Source: Marinovum algicola (GTDB lineage: Bacteria > Pseudomonadota > Alphaproteobacteria > Rhodobacterales > Rhodobacteraceae). Taken from it: a stretch of DNA of 64,000 nt. The position numbers and the translations under genes were made by a program. The notes beneath the pieces were generated by a model. That model did not search any database. It was not told the origin of the DNA and saw only the letters and a list, made by a program, of their open reading frames with translations. The stretch spans positions 52,026-116,025 of the forward strand of contig NZ_FNYY01000016.1 in assembly GCF_900109145.1 (NCBI RefSeq). The letters run 5' to 3'. How positions within the stretch are numbered: the stretch's first letter is position 1; each line of letters starts with the position of its first letter. This document shows, one piece after another, positions 52,266 to 62,753 of the stretch.

Positions 52266-53105
52266 GTGAGCATTCCCGCCCCCCAGGCCGACCCCAAGGT
52301 GATATCCATGGACAGACCGGCCAAGGCAGCCGCAGAGATCGTGATCCGCGCCGACCATCTCGACCTGACCTTCGAGACCAATGACGGCCCGGTTCATGCG
52401 CTGCGCGACATCACGCTCGACATCCCGAAAGGCGCCTTTGTCAGTTTCATCGGCCCCTCGGGCTGTGGCAAGACCACCTTTCTGCGCTGTATCGCGGCGC
52501 TGGAGCAGCCGACCGGCGGCAGCCTGACGGTCAACGGCATGACCCCCGATGCGGCCCGCCGGGCGCGGGCCTATGGCTATGTGTTTCAGGCGGCGGGGCT
52601 CTATCCCTGGCGCAGCATCGGCCGCAATATCGCCCTGCCGCTGGAGATCATGGGGTTTTCCCGGGCGGAACAGAAAGAGCGCATCGCCCGGGTGCTCGAT
52701 CTGGTCGATCTCGGCGGTTTCGAGAAGAAATTCCCCTGGCAGCTCTCGGGCGGCATGCAGCAGCGGGCGTCGATTGCCCGGGCGCTGGCCTTCGATGCCG
52801 ATCTGCTGTTGATGGACGAGCCTTTCGGCGCGCTCGACGAGATCGTGCGCGACCGGCTCAATGAAGAGGTGCTGCGGCTCTGGGCGCGGACCCAGAAGAC
52901 CATCGGCTTCGTCACCCATTCGATCCCCGAGGCGGTCTATCTCTCGACCCATATCGTGGTGATGTCGCCGCGGCCCGGGCGGATCACCGACGTGATCGAG
53001 AGCCCGCTGCCGGCCGAGCGCCCGCTCGACATCCGCGACACGCCCGAGTTCATCGAAATCGCGCACCGCGTGCGCGAGGGCCTGCGCGCGGGGTACGAGG
53101 AATGA
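52266..53105 (+). CDS. ABC importer ATPase, pyrimidine type
   Basis: 279 residues, SsuB/TauB type. Walker A is GPSGCGKTT, signature LSGGMQQR, Walker B LLMDEPF and the switch His VTHS. A GTG start at 52266 with GGAG 11 bases ahead gives a 25-residue leader; ATG at 52308 is the alternative. The gene lies behind dihydropyrimidinase and ahead of two permeases and a binding protein, so pyrimidine or hydantoin import is likely. Confidence 0.87.
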   Translation: MSIPAPQADPKVISMDRPAKAAAEIVIRADHLDLTFETNDGPVHALRDITLDIPKGAFVSFIGPSGCGKTTFLRCIAALEQPTGGSLTVNGMTPDAARRARAYGYVFQAAGLYPWRSIGRNIALPLEIMGFSRAEQKERIARVLDLVDLGGFEKKFPWQLSGGMQQRASIARALAFDADLLLMDEPFGALDEIVRDRLNEEVLRLWARTQKTIGFVTHSIPEAVYLSTHIVVMSPRPGRITDVIESPLPAERPLDIRDTPEFIEIAHRVREGLRAGYEE

Positions 53106-53246
53106 GCGCGCCGGCCTTTCCCGTCCCGGGCCTGACCCGGAACCTCGCGGCCAGAGGCGAGGCCCCGGCGCGGCGGCCGGGGCGTGTGGTGCTTGAGACA
53201 TCCGTCCCGGGCTTGCCCCGGGACCCCGCGGTCAAGGAGGTGCACC
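53106..53246. repeat. REP palindromes between ATPase and permease genes
   Basis: Two GTCCCGGGC-type palindromes (about 53120-53145 and 53202-53226) flank a GAGGCCCCGGCGCG inverted repeat. The first permease keeps its own GGAGG site. Confidence 0.6.
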
Positions 53247-54242
53247 ATGACTGAAGCCGCAGCCGTCACGAGCGCCCGCGCCGCGTCGGGGACGCGGTGG
53301 GGCCTGCCGCCGGTGTTGGCGGTGGTCCTTGCGTTGATCGGCCTGTGGTATCTCGCCGTGGTGCCGATGAACGTGCAGGAGGTGCTGACCCGGGCGGAAC
53401 GCGCCGGGGTGACCGTCCAGCCCGAGAGCGCCGTGGCGCGGCGCGACATGGGCACCTGGGCGCTGGTCGCCGGCAATCCGCATGCGCTCGGCGAAAGCTG
53501 GTCGCTCGACCGCCCGCGCCTGCCGGCGCCGCATCAGGTGGTGGCCGAGCTCTACAAATCGACCTGGGTGGAAGAGACCCGGGGCCGCCGCGGCCTGGTG
53601 AACTCGGGCAGCCTGTCGAACCGGGGCCTGCTGCATCACGCGCTGGTCACGCTCAACGCCACGCTGGTGGGTTTCCTGATCGGCACCGGCCTCGGCATCC
53701 TCCTGGCGGTGGGGATCGTGCATTCCCGGGTCATGGACATGTCGGTGATGCCCTGGGCCATCGTCAGCCAGACCATCCCGATCGTCGCGCTGGCGCCAAT
53801 GATCATCGTGGTGCTCTATTCGGTGGGCGTTCAGGGCCTGCTGCCCAAGGCTGTGATCTCGGCTTACCTGTCGTTCTTTCCGGTGGTGGTCGGCATGGTC
53901 AAGGGGCTCAGGAGCCCCGACGCCATGCAGATGGACCTGATGCGCACCTACAATGCCTCGCCCGGCACGGTGCTGGCCAAGCTGCGGCTGCCGGCTTCGG
54001 TGCCTTATCTCTTCGCCTCGCTCAAGATCGCCGTGGCGGCCAGCCTCGTCGGCGCCATCGTCGGCGAATTGCCGGTGCAGAAGGGCGGGCTTGGCGCGCG
54101 GATGCTGGCCGGCAGTTATTATGGCCAGACGGTGCAGATCTGGTCGGCGCTGTTTCTGGCGGCGGCGCTGGCGGCGCTTCTGGTCTGGGCGATCAGCGCG
54201 GTCGAACGCCGGGCCTTGCAGCGGATGGGGATGGGCGCATGA
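53247..54242 (+). CDS. ABC importer permease 1, pyrimidine type
   Basis: 331 residues with six helices. A first helix (about 20-45) is followed by a 65-residue loop, longer than in most homologues, then the BPD permease core with MQMDLMRTYNASPGTVLAKL. GGAGG is 6 bases before the ATG. The stop overlaps the second permease (ATGA), so a heterodimeric channel is expected. Confidence 0.86.
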   Translation: MTEAAAVTSARAASGTRWGLPPVLAVVLALIGLWYLAVVPMNVQEVLTRAERAGVTVQPESAVARRDMGTWALVAGNPHALGESWSLDRPRLPAPHQVVAELYKSTWVEETRGRRGLVNSGSLSNRGLLHHALVTLNATLVGFLIGTGLGILLAVGIVHSRVMDMSVMPWAIVSQTIPIVALAPMIIVVLYSVGVQGLLPKAVISAYLSFFPVVVGMVKGLRSPDAMQMDLMRTYNASPGTVLAKLRLPASVPYLFASLKIAVAASLVGAIVGELPVQKGGLGARMLAGSYYGQTVQIWSALFLAAALAALLVWAISAVERRALQRMGMGA

Positions 54243-55084
54243 CACAGGTGATCGGAGCTCTGGCGGTCTGGGCCGCCGGCTGGCTGCTCAATCTTCGGCT
54301 GGCCAACGGGCCGGCGCATGACAGCCGCGCGGTGCGGCTGGCGGTGCCGCTGATCTTTGGCGCGACGCTGCTGGTGATGTGGGAGCTGATCGTGCGCGGC
54401 CTGGGCGTGCCGACGGTGATCCTGCCGCCGCCCAGCCAGATCGCCGCCACCTTTGCCGGCAACCTGGTGATGCTCTGGGGCGATTTCGTGCAGACCATCC
54501 TCAAGGGTGCGCTGGCCGGCTGGGTGATCGGCTGCGGGGCGGCCTTTCTGACGGCGCTCTTGGTCGACCGCTTCGACTACCTGCGCCGGGGGCTGCTGCC
54601 GCTGGGCAATTTCATGGCCGCCCTGCCGATTGTCGGCACCGCGCCGATCCTGGTGATGTGGTTCGGCTTCGGCTGGCAGTCCAAGGCGGCGGTGGTGGTG
54701 CTCATGGTCTATTTCCCGATGCTGGTGAACACCGTCGCCGGCCTTCAGGAAACTTCGGCCATGCAGCGCGACCTGATGCGCACCTATGCCGCCGGCTGGG
54801 GCCAGACCCTGCGCAGCCTGCGCCTGCCTGCGGCCTTGCCCTTCATCTTCAACGGGTTGAAGATCACCTCGACGCTGGCGCTGATCGGCGCCATCGTTGC
54901 CGAGTTCTTCGGCTCGCCGACGCTGGGGCTGGGATTTCGCATCTCGACCTCGATCGGACAGCTTGACCTCGGGCTGGTCTGGTCGGCAATCCTTGTGGCG
55001 GCGCTCACCGGCACGCTGGTCTACGGGATCATCGCGCTGACCGAGAAGACCCTGACCTTCTGGCATCCCTCGCAGCGGGGCTGA
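54239..55084 (+). CDS. ABC importer permease 2, pyrimidine type
   Basis: 281 residues, six to seven helices; BPD motif MQRDLMRTYAAGWGQTLRSL parallels permease 1 (MQMDLMRTYNASPG), showing duplication of an ancestral gene. Encoded 40 bp before the binding protein. Confidence 0.86.
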   Translation: MTQVIGALAVWAAGWLLNLRLANGPAHDSRAVRLAVPLIFGATLLVMWELIVRGLGVPTVILPPPSQIAATFAGNLVMLWGDFVQTILKGALAGWVIGCGAAFLTALLVDRFDYLRRGLLPLGNFMAALPIVGTAPILVMWFGFGWQSKAAVVVLMVYFPMLVNTVAGLQETSAMQRDLMRTYAAGWGQTLRSLRLPAALPFIFNGLKITSTLALIGAIVAEFFGSPTLGLGFRISTSIGQLDLGLVWSAILVAALTGTLVYGIIALTEKTLTFWHPSQRG

Positions 55085-55124
55085 CCGGCGAAACAATAAA
55101 ACAAGTCCAACAGGAGAGACGATC

Positions 55125-56117
55125 ATGAAACAGACCTTCCTTGCCGCCGCGCTGGCCTCGACGGCGCTCACCGGCGCCGCCCTGGCGCAGGATCAGGACG
55201 TGACCCTGCAATTGAAATGGGTGACCCAGTCGCAATTCGCCGGCTATTACGTGGCGCTGGAAAACGGCTATTACGACGACGAGGGCCTCAACGTCACCGT
55301 GCTGCCCGGCGGGCCCGACATCGCGCCCACGCAGGTGATCGCCGGCGGCGGCGCCGATGTGATCGTCGAATGGATGCCGGCGGCGCTGGCGGCGCGCGAA
55401 AACGGGCTGCCGCTGGTCAATATCGCCCAGCCGTTCAAGAGCTCGGGCATGATGCTGACCTGCTGGAAGGACGCCGGCATCGAAGGCCCCGAAGACCTCG
55501 ACAACCGCACCCTCGGCGTCTGGTTCTTTGGCAATGAATACCCGTTCCTGTCGTGGATGAGCAGCCTCGGCGTCGCCACCGACGGCAAGGCCGAAGGCTC
55601 GGTCGAGGTGCTGAAACAGGGCTTCAACGTCGATCCGCTGTTGCAGCGCCAGGCCGATTGCATCTCGACCATGACCTACAATGAATATTGGCAGGTGATC
55701 GATGCCGGCGTCGCGCCCGAGGAGCTAGTGACCTTCAAGTACCAGGATCAGGGCGTCGCCACCATGGAGGACGGGCTTTACGTGCTGGAAGAGGATCTCG
55801 AGGATCCCGACTTCGTGGCCAAGATGGAGAAATTCGTCCGCGCTTCGATGCAGGGCTGGAAATGGGCCGAGGAAAACCCGGAAGAGGCGGCCATGATCGT
55901 GCTCGATTATGACGAGACCGGCGCCCAGACCGAAGAGCACCAGATCCGCATGATGGGCGAGGTCGCCAAACTCACCGCCGGATCGAACGGCGCGCTGGCG
56001 GAAGAGGATTACCAGCGCACGGTCGACACTTTGCTGGCCGGTGGCTCCGATCCGGTGATCACCAAGCAGCCCGAGGGTGCCTGGACCTCCGAAATCACCG
56101 ACGCCGCGCTGAACTGA
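55125..56117 (+). CDS. NMT1/THI5-like periplasmic binding protein, pyrimidine type
   Basis: 330 residues. The signal peptide (about 1-21) ends at AALAQD. VTLQLKWVTQSQFAGYYVALENGYYDDEGL is cut here at two conserved blocks: LQLKWVTQSQFAGYY and GYYDDEGL, typical of binding proteins for pyrimidine-like ligands. Together with its neighbours it likely imports uracil, thymine or a hydantoin. AGGAGAGACGATC precedes the ATG. Confidence 0.85.
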   Translation: MKQTFLAAALASTALTGAALAQDQDVTLQLKWVTQSQFAGYYVALENGYYDDEGLNVTVLPGGPDIAPTQVIAGGGADVIVEWMPAALAARENGLPLVNIAQPFKSSGMMLTCWKDAGIEGPEDLDNRTLGVWFFGNEYPFLSWMSSLGVATDGKAEGSVEVLKQGFNVDPLLQRQADCISTMTYNEYWQVIDAGVAPEELVTFKYQDQGVATMEDGLYVLEEDLEDPDFVAKMEKFVRASMQGWKWAEENPEEAAMIVLDYDETGAQTEEHQIRMMGEVAKLTAGSNGALAEEDYQRTVDTLLAGGSDPVITKQPEGAWTSEITDAALN

Positions 56118-56130
56118 GCGGCACCGGGCC

Positions 56131-56155
56131 GGCCCGGCGGGGAACCTGCCGGGCC
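56131..56155 (+). terminator. Terminator-like hairpin after the importer operon
   Basis: GGCCCGGC pairs with GCCGGGCC around a 9-base loop, 13 bases past the binding-protein stop and just ahead of the convergent DUF2182 gene. There is no U tract. Confidence 0.5.
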
Positions 56156-56163
56156 AGCCCGTC

Positions 56164-56964
56164 TCAGACCGTTGCGCCGGCGGTCTCCGGGTGCCGGCGG
56201 TGCGGCTGGGCCAGCCGGTGGCGCAGCAGGCGCAGGGCCCGGCGCGGCCAGCAGAACCGCCAGCCGGGCGGGCGCGGCGGCTCCAGCCGCTCGGCCCAGA
56301 TCCAGAGCGACAGCGCCAGCATGACGGCGAAATGGCCGCCCGGCAGCATCAACCCCAAGAGCATCAGCGGCGCGCAGCTCGTCAGGCAGGCGCCGCCGCT
56401 GCGCGCCCCCAGCCACAGCGCGTCGCGCCAGAGCCGCGGCGCGAACCCGGCCAGAACCGGGCGGCGATGGCAGCGGTTGAGCGCGCGCTGTTTGGCCGGG
56501 CTGGCCTGCCAGAGCAGCGCCAGCCCCAACGCCAGCGGCCAGAGCGGCACGCCCGACAGCAGCCGCAGGCCCAGCGCCAGCCCGATCAGCCCGACGCCGG
56601 CCGCCATCCAGACGCCGAAATAGCCCGCCAGCACCAGACATTCGGCCACCGGGCGCAGATCGGCGAAGGTCCGGGCCCGGACATGGCCCAGCACCGGCAA
56701 GAGCGTCGGCAGCATCATCGCCGCCACCATCAGCGCCCAGCCAAGCGCCAGCGTGCCGGGCGGCACATAGGTGAAGAAAAAGCCGAGGCTCTCGGGCGAG
56801 GGTAAAGACCAGATCCGGCCCGGGGAACAGAGCGGGGATAGCGCCAGGCCGGTGTTTCCAAGCGCCAGAAGCCCCCAGGCCGGCAGGGCCAGAAGCGCGA
56901 GCGGCAGGGCGGTTCTCAGCCGCTCGCGCCGGGCCGGAGTGGTGATGCGGAGCCGGGCGGTCAC
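56164..56964 (-). CDS. DUF2182 metal-binding membrane protein
   Basis: 266 residues with about six helices. Family motifs are ALMVAAMMLPTLLPVL, NRCHRRP and a Cys-rich helix (SGGACLTSCAPLMLLG). The Cys, His and Met residues facing the membrane suggest transition-metal handling. It is coupled to the tyrosinase gene (ATGA overlap), so copper supply to that enzyme is a reasonable hypothesis. The C-terminal 45 residues are Arg/Pro-rich and cytoplasmic. Confidence 0.8.
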   Translation of the reverse strand: MTARLRITTPARRERLRTALPLALLALPAWGLLALGNTGLALSPLCSPGRIWSLPSPESLGFFFTYVPPGTLALGWALMVAAMMLPTLLPVLGHVRARTFADLRPVAECLVLAGYFGVWMAAGVGLIGLALGLRLLSGVPLWPLALGLALLWQASPAKQRALNRCHRRPVLAGFAPRLWRDALWLGARSGGACLTSCAPLMLLGLMLPGGHFAVMLALSLWIWAERLEPPRPPGWRFCWPRRALRLLRHRLAQPHRRHPETAGATV

Positions 56965-58529
56965 TCGTGCTGCCGGTGGATGCTGACGCGGCCGATGTGG
57001 ATGCGGCCGGCCTCGGGCACCGGGTCCAGCGGCACCAGCCGGACCGAGAGCGCCTCGGCGGTGAAACCGCCTTGCAGGTGCAGAAGGTCGACGATCTCGG
57101 TGATCTCCAGCGCGGCGTTCAGCCCGCTGCCGGCATGTTCGGCGTCGGGCGCGCTGGCCTGCCGCACACCAAAGAGCGAGACGGTGCCGGCCTTGTGCTG
57201 CGCCGCCTCGTCGCCGCCGGCCGGGCCGAGGAAGACATGAAACAGCGTCGCATCGTCCAGCCCGGTGATGTTTTCGAGGTTGAGAAACACCCGGTCCGGG
57301 GCGGAACGGGTGCCGGGATCGCGGCTGTCGGCCATGCGGGCGCGGGCGGCGGGATCGGTGCGCACCGTGGTACGCTGGGCCGCGCTGCCCGACAGCGAGA
57401 GGCCTTCGTCGCTGGCGCCGACCATTTCCGATTTGTTCCTATCTGCCATTCCGGCGCCTCCCGCGCGCTCCGCCATGCCCAGGGTCCGCATCCGGGTCTC
57501 GGCGGCCACCAGCACCGGCGCCGCGGCGCCCGGTGTCAGATCGTCGTAATCATAGCCCAGATCGGCGAGCTTGCGCATCATTTTCGGCGTGTAGGGCCAG
57601 GGGCTGCCGTCCGGTTTCGGCATGGCAAAGCCGCGCTGGCCAAGGCTCTCGGGCCCGTCGAGCCAGTCGAGGTTGTTGGGGTTGGTGAAATCGCTGAGAT
57701 CCGCCTTGGGCTTGTCGGCGGGAAAGCGGTTCCAGCTCTCCCACAGCCGGTCGATGTTGCAATGGTGCAGGTAGAAGACCGGGTCGAGCGCGGCCGAAAT
57801 CGGCGTCGACATCAGCCCCAGAAGCGGCCCGCCCTGAAACAGGCCGCCGTCGGGGTCGCGCCCGCCCACCAGCCCGTGCACGGTGTTGTGCGGCGCGGAT
57901 TCGCAGCCGCCGTTGTTGCCGCCATTCCAGTTGAAGCCGGTCGAGGGCCCGCCAAAGCCGGTGCTGACGCCGCCACCCGGCCCGGTATAGACCGGATCCT
58001 GCATCGGCTTGAGATCGGTGGCGCTGCCCACGTCGAACGGGGTCTGCCCGCCCATCACGCCCCAGCGCTGCGCGACAAACAGCGGGTTGTCGCCCGTGCC
58101 GTCGGGCCAGTCGGGAGAGTGAAACGCCGGCGGCAGCAGGTTCTGGCCCTCGCCGAAATAATTCCAGTAGGGCAGGGCCCAGCTCTCATGCGGCCCGTTC
58201 TGCGCCTTGATCTCGGCGCGCAACACCTCTTCCAGCGCCAGAAGATAGCCACGGTGCCAGGGCAGGAAATACCAGGATTGGTGCTGGCACTGGTTCAGAA
58301 AGGTGCGGGTGAGCGTGGCGTCGGGGTCGGGCTCGGCGGGATCGGTCAGCCCGTAGTGATCCCAGAGATCGCGCCAGATGCCGTGGATCGCGCCAAAGAA
58401 ATTCCAGCTGGTCGGCTCGGCCAGCGGCCGGGCCTTCATCGCCTTGACGGCGCGGGCATACCACAGGATCGGCGCGGCCCAGGGGTCTCCGAGATCAAAG
58501 ACATTCTGACGGGTACGGGTGTCGGACAT
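56961..58529 (-). CDS. Tyrosinase-family type 3 copper oxidase
   Basis: 522 residues. CuA ligands H49, H83 and H92 (FLPWHRGYLLALE) and CuB ligands H214, H218 and H255/H256 (FYLHHCNIDRLW) are in place. The C-terminal part (about 400-520, FLNLENITGL..FHVFLGP) resembles the KFDV-like domain of plant polyphenol oxidases. No Sec or Tat leader is seen, so it is probably cytoplasmic or exported with help. AAGGA lies 7 bases before the ATG at 58529; upstream in-frame codons lack one. Confidence 0.88.
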   Translation of the reverse strand: MSDTRTRQNVFDLGDPWAAPILWYARAVKAMKARPLAEPTSWNFFGAIHGIWRDLWDHYGLTDPAEPDPDATLTRTFLNQCQHQSWYFLPWHRGYLLALEEVLRAEIKAQNGPHESWALPYWNYFGEGQNLLPPAFHSPDWPDGTGDNPLFVAQRWGVMGGQTPFDVGSATDLKPMQDPVYTGPGGGVSTGFGGPSTGFNWNGGNNGGCESAPHNTVHGLVGGRDPDGGLFQGGPLLGLMSTPISAALDPVFYLHHCNIDRLWESWNRFPADKPKADLSDFTNPNNLDWLDGPESLGQRGFAMPKPDGSPWPYTPKMMRKLADLGYDYDDLTPGAAAPVLVAAETRMRTLGMAERAGGAGMADRNKSEMVGASDEGLSLSGSAAQRTTVRTDPAARARMADSRDPGTRSAPDRVFLNLENITGLDDATLFHVFLGPAGGDEAAQHKAGTVSLFGVRQASAPDAEHAGSGLNAALEITEIVDLLHLQGGFTAEALSVRLVPLDPVPEAGRIHIGRVSIHRQHE

Positions 58530-58696
58530 GGCAATATCCTTTGCAAATGCGATGCGGTCGATCGAACTGCCGGACAGCCGCGCCGAAAATGCGGCGCGGT
58601 TTATCTTACCGGTAGTGGTGCGATGGTAGCACAAAAACCGCTATAGTTGAAATCTATTTGCCCGGCCCCCATGTCGGGCCGGGCTCTGGCATAGGG

Positions 58697-59698
58697 TTAT
58701 TTCGACAGATAGCCTTCGAGCGCCGCCACCTCGCCCTTGCTGCCAAAGAACAGCGGCACCCGGTCGTGCAGATGGCCGGGCACCAGATCGAGGATCGGCG
58801 TAAAGCCGTCGCTGGCGGCGCCGCCGGCCTGTTCCATCAGATAGGCGATGGGAAAGGCCTCGTAGGCCAGCCGCAGATAACCTTCCTCATAGCCTGGCCG
58901 GCGGTCGGCGGGATAGAGGAACATGCCGCCCGAGCGCAGCACCCGGTGGACATCGCCCACCGCCGCCGCGATCCAGCGCATGTTGAACTCGCGCCCGCGC
59001 GCGCCTTCGGGGCCGCGCAGCAGGTCTTCGGCGTAATATTGCAACGGCGGGGTCCAGCGACGGATGTTCGAGGCGTTGAAGGCGACAACCGAGGTCTCTT
59101 CCTTGATCGAAACCCCCTGATCGTCGACGTAGAACTGACCGCTGGCCTGATCGAGCGTGGCAATCGCCACGCCCTGGCCCATGGAAAAACCCATGTCGAC
59201 CGAATGACCGAAGGAGACATAGCCGGCCGCGATCACCTCGCGCCCCGGCCGCAGAAAGCTCTCGCCGGCGGGAAAGACGCAGAACAGCGCCCCAAGGGGC
59301 GCGCCGATGCCGATGCTGCCGGATCCGTCGATCGGATCCATCGCCACATCGAACAGCCCCTCCGGGTCGAGCGCGATCACCTCTTCGGATTCCTCCGACA
59401 GCACCCGCGCCACCGAAACCTCGCGCAGCGCCTCGATCAGATAGTCATGCGCCGCCATGTCCAGCGCCTTTTGCTTGTCGCCGGATTCATTGGTGCCGAC
59501 GATGGCGGTGGGGTCGCCGGGCAGGCGGCCCTGACCCAGCCGCGCGGCCAGCGGTATGGCGGCGCGGGCAAAGGTGCGGATCACGCCGGCGAGCGCCTGC
59601 TTGCCGGCATCCTCCCCCGCCTGATCGGCCAGAAATTGCGTCAGTTTCGGCGCGGCGATCTCGCCATCGGCGGCGAGCGTCATCGGGGGCAGGGTCAT
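58697..59698 (-). CDS. fbp: Fructose-1,6-bisphosphatase class I
   Basis: 333 residues. The metal/phosphate motif is MDPIDGSGSIG, where most class I enzymes have DPLDGSSN; TNESGDKQ and the sugar-phosphate region YEEGYLRLAYEAFP are present. I recall this variant from other Rhodobacterales. It removes the 1-phosphate in gluconeogenesis or the Calvin cycle, though no Calvin genes are in the window. AGAGGAG precedes the ATG at 59698. Confidence 0.85.
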   Translation of the reverse strand: MTLPPMTLAADGEIAAPKLTQFLADQAGEDAGKQALAGVIRTFARAAIPLAARLGQGRLPGDPTAIVGTNESGDKQKALDMAAHDYLIEALREVSVARVLSEESEEVIALDPEGLFDVAMDPIDGSGSIGIGAPLGALFCVFPAGESFLRPGREVIAAGYVSFGHSVDMGFSMGQGVAIATLDQASGQFYVDDQGVSIKEETSVVAFNASNIRRWTPPLQYYAEDLLRGPEGARGREFNMRWIAAAVGDVHRVLRSGGMFLYPADRRPGYEEGYLRLAYEAFPIAYLMEQAGGAASDGFTPILDLVPGHLHDRVPLFFGSKGEVAALEGYLSK

Positions 59699-59831
59699 GG
59701 GGCTCCTCTGGGGGCTGGCGTTTTGGCCTGAATACCGGCTTGGCCCGGTGACGCAAAGGCAGCCGCGCGAGAAAAATCCCGATTGCGTCTCCGGCGCCAA
59801 GGCGCCGGCGCCACGGCTGCACCCCGCGCCA

Positions 59832-59872
59832 TTGACCGGGGCCGAGGTGAGGCCATATATACTACTCAGTAG
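59832..59872 (+). promoter_or_regulatory. parDE promoter and operator
   Basis: TTGACC (59832-59837) and TATATA (59856-59861) have an 18-bp spacer. CTACT-C-AGTAG (59862-59872) is a perfect dyad just behind the -10, the expected place for autorepression by the antitoxin. Confidence 0.6.
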
Positions 59873-59889
59873 CATAAGGGAGCCCGTGG

Positions 59890-60147
59890 ATGAGCGTGAA
59901 AGCATCGATTTCCCTGACCGAGGCGCAGGAGGCCTATGCAAGGTCGCTGGTGGCCGAGGGCCGCTATGCAAGCCTGAGCGCGGTGTTGCAACAGGGGCTG
60001 GAACTGTTGCGCAACCAGTCGGAAACCAGCGATGCCCTGCGCGCGCTGCTGGCGGAACGGCAGGCCGGCGGCTTTGTCACGCCGCAAGAGGGGCGGGCCG
60101 GCACGCAAGAGATGATCGCGCGCAAACGGGCCGAACGTGGCCTATGA
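59890..60147 (+). CDS. parD: ParD-family antitoxin
   Basis: 85 residues. A ribbon-helix-helix N-terminus (KASISLTEAQEAYARSLVAEG) is followed by a flexible acidic/basic tail that wraps the toxin. It overlaps the toxin gene by 11 bp. It should bind its own promoter dyad at 59862. Confidence 0.85.
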   Translation: MSVKASISLTEAQEAYARSLVAEGRYASLSAVLQQGLELLRNQSETSDALRALLAERQAGGFVTPQEGRAGTQEMIARKRAERGL

Positions 60148-60490
60148 GGTGCTGCGCGCGGCGGCTGTCGCGCGCGATCTGGAACTGATCTTCGATTTTC
60201 TCACCGAAGTCGCCGAAGGGTTCGGCGAAAGCCCGGACCGCGCCTTTGCGCTGGCCGAGGCCCGGCTGGCCGAGATCGAGCGGGCGCTCGACGCGCTGGG
60301 CCGCGCGCCGCATCAGGGCACGCTGCGGCCGCATCTGGGCCAGGCCGTGCGCAATGTCACCAAGGGCCGCGCGGTGATCTACTTCGACACCGACGACGAC
60401 CGCCGGATCCTGCGCGTGCTCGCGGTGTTCTTTGGCGGGCAGGATCACCACAGCCACATCCTGTTGCGGCTGTTGTCAGGCGGGCCGTAA
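60137..60490 (+). CDS. parE: ParE/RelE-superfamily toxin
   Basis: 117 residues from GTG at 60137. The fold markers are RDLELIFDFL, GRAPHQGTLRPHLG, and the C-terminal VIYFDTDDDRRILRVLAVFFGGQDH. ParE toxins inhibit gyrase. It serves plasmid maintenance together with parD. It ends 3 bases from the convergent GNAT-like gene. Confidence 0.85.
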   Translation: MAYEVLRAAAVARDLELIFDFLTEVAEGFGESPDRAFALAEARLAEIERALDALGRAPHQGTLRPHLGQAVRNVTKGRAVIYFDTDDDRRILRVLAVFFGGQDHHSHILLRLLSGGP

Positions 60491-60492
60491 CG

Positions 60493-61712
60493 TCAGGACA
60501 GCACCCGGGCGAGCTGGGCGCAGGCCTTCATCGCCGCCTCGGTCTTGCCCTTTTGCAGGAACTCTTCCATCCGCCGCAGCGCCGCCCCGGCGCAGATGAA
60601 ATCAAAGGCCAGCGCCGGGTCATAGTCCGTCCGCTTGATCTCGAAATACAGCACCGGCGTGTCGACCGCGCCATAGCTGTACTTGTAGCGTTCGTTGCCG
60701 TGGCAGAAATCGTAACAGATCAGCCCCTGGTCGATCGCCCAGTCGATGCTGTGGAAATGCAGCAACTGGCCGATGCCCTTTTCCTCGGCCGCGGGATCGC
60801 GGCCGCCGGCGATGAAATGCGCCACGCCGTTGCGCCGGTCGATCACATGGCCCAGCGCGCCCAGCGGCCGGTCGCCTTTCCACAGGATCGGCAGGAAGAC
60901 GGCGCCGATCTCATGCGCGGCGGTCAGCACGTCACGGTAGTTGCCGGCAACCCGGTCGGCGGTCTTTTCGCCCTTCTGCGGCTGCCAGCGCAGCTTCCAC
61001 AGGCCGATCATCACGTCGAGCGCCTCGGCAAAGCCGGCGCCGTCGGCCCGGGTGATGTGCATGGCACCGCTGTCGAGGTGGTCGCGTTTCAGCCGGGCGT
61101 ATTTCTGCCGGCGGTTGGCGCTGACCTGATTGGCCAGATAGGCCGGAAAGTCCTCGGGCAGGTCGACCTGCGGACAGACCAGATTGTCGGTGGTTTTCCT
61201 GTTGATCAGGTATTCCTTGTAGCTGACGTCGAACCCCTTGGCCGCAAAGGCATCGGTGAACAGCCGGCAGCGCCGGTCCTGCGCCACGTAGCGCATCGAG
61301 AATTTCATCCAGGGCATGCCGGCCAGGTGATCGGTCACCGCGCGCAGGGCGGCGGCCTCGTGTTCGGGGTGGCACAGAAAGCCGGTGTATTCGCTCCAGA
61401 GCAGCCGGCCGCCGGCCTCGAGCTCGGTCTGAAACTCGGCGCGGCTGCGGCTCCAGTGCGTCCGGTATTTCAGCGGCAGAAGACAGAGCACGCGGCCCGG
61501 ATGGCGCGGGTCTTCGGCCACCAGCACGGTCCAGCGATAGGGATGGGCGCGAAACGCCTGCGCCATCCATTCCCAGGTGAGAAAGATCGTGGCCTCGGGG
61601 TCGCGGGCCTGCAATTCCTCCCAGACCGGGCGCAGCGCATCGAGGCCGGCGGGGGTGTCGACAAGGCGCACGGCAATGGCGCTTGCCTCGGCGGGGGTGG
61701 GCGATTGCAGGG

Positions 61713-61716
<4 letters not shown>
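60493..61716 (-). CDS. GNAT/FemAB-like acyltransferase
   Basis: 407 residues with two GNAT-like halves of the CelD/BioF2 type (about 20-180 and 200-360); SANRRQKYARLKRDHLDSG and YDFCHGNERYKYSYG are the conserved core. Family members act on exopolysaccharides or cell-wall precursors. It overlaps the phosphotransferase gene by four bases, so the two probably work on one substrate. ATG at 61716 is chosen. Confidence 0.78.

Positions 61717-62753
<1,037 letters not shown>

Noticed and set aside
52301..52310. Alternative reading of the second importer as a taurine or sulfonate system
   Set aside because: No sulfur-metabolism genes are nearby; pyrimidine genes and RutR surround it, although the ATPase family alone would allow it.
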